This document shows positions 61,594 to 64,000 of a stretch of 64,000 nt of DNA, one piece after another. The stretch lies in assembly GCF_013377905.1 (NCBI RefSeq), contig NZ_JABKAV010000015.1, positions 1-64,000 on the forward strand, given 5' to 3'. This stretch comes from Hymenobacter terrestris (GTDB lineage: Bacteria > Bacteroidota > Bacteroidia > Cytophagales > Hymenobacteraceae). Made by a program: the position numbers and the translations under genes. The number at the start of each line of letters is the position of its first letter. Position 1 is the first letter of the stretch. The notes under the pieces were generated by a model that was not told the origin of the DNA, searched no databases, and saw only the letters and a list, made by a program, of their open reading frames with translations.

Positions 61594-63012
61594 ATGCAAA
61601 CGCCGCAACTCCCCGACCTGCCCCTGTTCCAGACTATTGCCGCCGCCGCCGCCGCCCAGGGTGCGCCGGCCTACGTAATTGGCGGCTTTGTGCGCGATTT
61701 GGCCCTGAACCGGCCCAGCAAAGACCTGGACGTGGTGTGCGTGGGCGATGGTATTGCGCTGGCCCAAGAGGTGAGCCGCCGCCTGCCCGGCCGGCCCCGC
61801 GTGACGGTGTTCAAGAACTTCGGCACCGCCATGTTGCCCACGCCCGACATTGAAGTGGAATTTGTGGGCGCCCGCCGGGAGAGCTACCGGTCCGAGAGCC
61901 GCAAGCCTGAGGTGGAGGCCGGCACGCTCGAAGAAGACCTGGCCCGTCGCGACTTTACTATAAACGCCCTGGGCCTAAGCCTAAACGAGGCCGATTTCGG
62001 GACGCTCGTGGACCGCTATGACGGTATGGGCGACCTGGCCCGCAAGCTCATTCGTACGCCCCTCGACCCTGATATTACGTTTTCGGACGACCCGCTGCGG
62101 ATGCTGCGGGCGGTACGCTTCGCAGCCCAACTTAACTTCGACATTGAGCCCGACACGTTTGATGCGCTGGCCCGTAACAAGGAGCGGATAAAGATTGTGT
62201 CGCAGGAGCGGATTACGACCGAAATCAACAAGATGCTGCTGGTGCCCAAGCCGAGCTACGGCTTTAAGCTGCTGTTCAGCAGTGGGCTGCTGGCACTCAT
62301 CTTCCCGAAGATGGCGGGCCTGCATGGCGTGGAAAAAGTGGGCCAGCACGCGCACAAAGACAATTTCTACCACACCCTGCAGGTGCTCGACAACGTGGCC
62401 GCGGCCGGCGGCGACCTGTGGCTGCGCTGGGCCGCCGTGCTCCACGACATTGCCAAGCCCGCCACCAAGCGCTATGACAAGCGCGTGGGCTGGACGTTTC
62501 ATGGGCACGAGGACAAGGGCGCGCGCTGGGTACCGGGCATCTTCACAGATTTCAAGCTGCCACTGGGCGAGGAGATGCGCCAAGTACAGAAGCTGGTGAA
62601 GCTGCACCTGCGGCCCATTGCGTTGGTGAAGGAAGTGGTAACCGACTCGGCCGTGCGCCGCCTGCTGTTCGAGGCGGGCGACGACATCGACCGGCTGATG
62701 CTGCTGTGTCGTGCCGACATTACCAGCAAAGACCATAGCCGAGTGGCCCGCTACCTGCGCAACTTCGATGTGGTGGAGCAGAAGCTGAAGGAAGTGGAGG
62801 AAAAGGATAGCCTGCGCAACTTCAAGCCCGTCATCACCGGCGAAATCATCATGGGAACCTTTGGCCTCAAGCCCAGCCGCGCCGTGGGCGAGCTGAAGGA
62901 AGCCCTGCTCGAAGCTATTCTGGAGGGCCGGGTACGCAACGAGTACAACGAGGCTTTTGCGCTGCTGCTGGAGCTGGGCCATCGGCAGGGCTTGGTGCAC
63001 GTAGCGGGGTAG
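61594..63012 (+). CDS. cca: CCA-adding enzyme / tRNA nucleotidyltransferase with HD domain
   Basis: The 472-residue product has the nucleotidyltransferase site VIGGFVRDLALNRPSKDLDV, with the DLD pair of metal aspartates, then ARRDFTINALGLSL, DDPLRMLRAVRFAAQLNF and the HD-domain motif WAAVLHDIAKPATK. It adds CCA to tRNA 3' ends; the HD domain may add phosphohydrolase activity. No tRNA gene was seen in this window. Confidence 0.93.
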   Translation: MQTPQLPDLPLFQTIAAAAAAQGAPAYVIGGFVRDLALNRPSKDLDVVCVGDGIALAQEVSRRLPGRPRVTVFKNFGTAMLPTPDIEVEFVGARRESYRSESRKPEVEAGTLEEDLARRDFTINALGLSLNEADFGTLVDRYDGMGDLARKLIRTPLDPDITFSDDPLRMLRAVRFAAQLNFDIEPDTFDALARNKERIKIVSQERITTEINKMLLVPKPSYGFKLLFSSGLLALIFPKMAGLHGVEKVGQHAHKDNFYHTLQVLDNVAAAGGDLWLRWAAVLHDIAKPATKRYDKRVGWTFHGHEDKGARWVPGIFTDFKLPLGEEMRQVQKLVKLHLRPIALVKEVVTDSAVRRLLFEAGDDIDRLMLLCRADITSKDHSRVARYLRNFDVVEQKLKEVEEKDSLRNFKPVITGEIIMGTFGLKPSRAVGELKEALLEAILEGRVRNEYNEAFALLLELGHRQGLVHVAG

Positions 63013-63146
63013 GATTCCTCGACACTATTGGGGCTTTGCATCGGGCCCATTGCAATCAAGCCTGCGTGACGGCTACGGCCTGTTCGGCGGCCCTACCGAC
63101 GCGGCGTACCGCATCAAGCTTTTTTAGGCGGAGGCTTTCCGGCAAA

Positions 63147-63188
63147 CGCATAAGCGGCCGGCCCCGCGTTGGGGCCGGCCGCTTATGC
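63147..63188 (+). terminator. Hairpin after cca
   Basis: GCATAAGCGGCCGGCCCC pairs with GGGGCCGGCCGCTTATGC around a five-base loop. There is no T-tract, so it is a strong but non-canonical terminator. Confidence 0.7.
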
Positions 63189-63489
63189 CTAGCTACGGGC
63201 TGGTAATTGGTAATTAGAAAGCCCCAACCCTCCTGTTGCAGCAGGGAAACAGGCCGGGGCTCTCCGGGTCGCATTTTTTTCACTCACATACGGACCCTTA
63301 CTCGAAGCACCCTGTGGCGCTGTGCTGCGTCGGAATAGAAACCGGGCCAACAGCTGCCTGCTCAGGTGCAAAATGCCTTTATGACTAGTAGAACGGCTAA
63401 GAAGCCAGTGGGTTACAGCAGACCGGGAATGATAGCGGCAGGCTACCCAGAGAACCTGCCGTACCATTTGGGGCTGCTTGCTGGGCTGC
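63189..63489. other. Non-coding gap after cca
   Basis: This 300-base stretch contains a possible GC-rich stem (AGCCCC with GGGGCT, 63221-63262) followed by a T-run near 63275. I see no gene and no repeat of the palindromic families here. Confidence 0.4.
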
Positions 63490-64000
63490 TTAGTCGCGTA
63501 CGGCCCGGATGCTGGAGGCCCCCACGGCGCTACGGCGCACATTGGTGGGCGAGCCAGTGTACTCGATTATGCTGGCCCCAGTGGCTTCGGCCTGTAGCTC
63601 GCCGGTTACGTTCAGGCGTACTTTGCTGGCACCTACTATATCAATGTTGGCATTGCGGGCGGTGAAGCCCGGGGCGGTTACTTCGCAGGCACCGGCTCCG
63701 TCAATCGAGAGCTCATCGGCCGAGCCACGTAGCGCTGCCCGGCAGGCGCCGGCCAGGTCCAAGTCCAGTTGGCCAAACTTGCCGTCAAGAGTCAGCTGGC
63801 TGCCGCCGGCCTGCTCCACTTGCAGGTCGCCGGTGCCAAAGCCACTTACCTGGGCTCGCGCGCCACCTACCAGTTCCAGCTGGTTCAGTTCGGGAAGCTC
63901 TACCGTTATCAGCACGCGGCTGGCTTCGGAAGAAAAATTGCCCATCCGAAACACGCTGCGGTTGCGGGGCTTGATAACCAGCTCGCTGCCGTCGCGCTCT
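63490..64000 (-). CDS. DUF2807 (head GIN domain) protein, 5' truncated by the window edge
   Basis: The frame is open from the right edge of the window and ends at 63490. The visible ~170 residues have the DUF2807 pattern of repeated right-handed beta-helix-like units: GARAQVSGFGTGDLQVEQAG, then GSQLTLDGKFGQLDLDLAGA, CRAALRGSADELSIDGAGAC and SKVRLNVTGELQAEATGAS. Such proteins are often exported and adhesin-like in Bacteroidota. The N-terminus and any signal peptide lie outside the window, so the total length is unknown. Confidence 0.8.
   Translation of the reverse strand, partial: ERDGSELVIKPRNRSVFRMGNFSSEASRVLITVELPELNQLELVGGARAQVSGFGTGDLQVEQAGGSQLTLDGKFGQLDLDLAGACRAALRGSADELSIDGAGACEVTAPGFTARNANIDIVGASKVRLNVTGELQAEATGASIIEYTGSPTNVRRSAVGASSIRAVRD

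Noticed and set aside
61981..63000. Long minus-strand open frame opposite cca
   Set aside because: The plus strand encodes a complete tRNA nucleotidyltransferase with its motifs; the antisense frame is His/Gln-rich and unlike any protein.

Overview
The window looks like a chromosomal contig from a high-GC, pigmented-soil-type Bacteroidota of the Cytophagales, most like Hymenobacter or a close relative. The evidence is a SusC/SusD pair, many signal-peptide lipoproteins, two proteins with type IX secretion C-terminal sorting domains, promoter -7 boxes of the Bacteroidota form TAnnTTTG, and almost no Shine-Dalgarno sequences. The genus is an inference from gene content and style. I saw no rRNA, tRNA, CRISPR array, prophage or intact insertion sequence. 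The first ~170 bases are G and C homopolymers and look like an unreliable contig end.

Layout. 0.2-7 kb: end of an unknown gene, then on the minus strand a susC-susD-lipoprotein operon. 7-19 kb: a COG4299-type membrane acyltransferase, a DUF2059 protein, an acyl-CoA ligase, a GH3/beta-lactamase-like fusion, a PhoD-like phosphatase, a carboxypeptidase-regulatory-domain protein, an exported superoxide dismutase and a DUF6438 lipoprotein. 19-31.5 kb: housekeeping genes (yidC, pyrG, a dicarboxylate-type symporter, a dipeptide epimerase, a MarR regulator, a YceI protein, clpS, recR). 31.6-43.9 kb: a GT2 fusion protein, an aminotransferase, a heptose-type PfkB kinase, a polytopic membrane protein, hemE, marC, an EEP-family protein, recQ and murI.

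44-57.5 kb is the most distinctive region. It carries a complete curli-type amyloid locus in the order csgE, csgF, csgG, (1 kb AT-rich non-coding stretch), csgA-like, csgB-like, csgC/H-like, followed by a lipoprotein with a six-bladed-type PD40 propeller and two large T9SS-exported proteins. The curlin is predicted to be secreted through the CsgG pore with CsgE and CsgF as accessories, nucleated by the CsgB-like protein, with the CsgC/H-like protein as a periplasmic anti-aggregation factor. Base composition is visibly lower in GC here than in the flanks. Several details depart from the Escherichia coli model: csgA precedes csgB with a long hairpin between them, CsgG has a ~160-residue C-terminal extension, CsgA has four cysteines, and no csgD is seen.

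57.7-64 kb: an iscS-iscU-iscA iron-sulfur operon, methylmalonyl-CoA epimerase, a TsaC/Sua5-type enzyme, a small lipoprotein, the CCA-adding enzyme and the C-terminal part of a DUF2807 protein running off the right edge.

Two genome-scale patterns recur in the spaces between genes. One is a family of ~90-120 bp imperfect palindromes (REP/MITE-like) at seven or more sites. The other is a promoter -7 box placed exactly four bases before the ATG of several genes, which predicts leaderless mRNAs.
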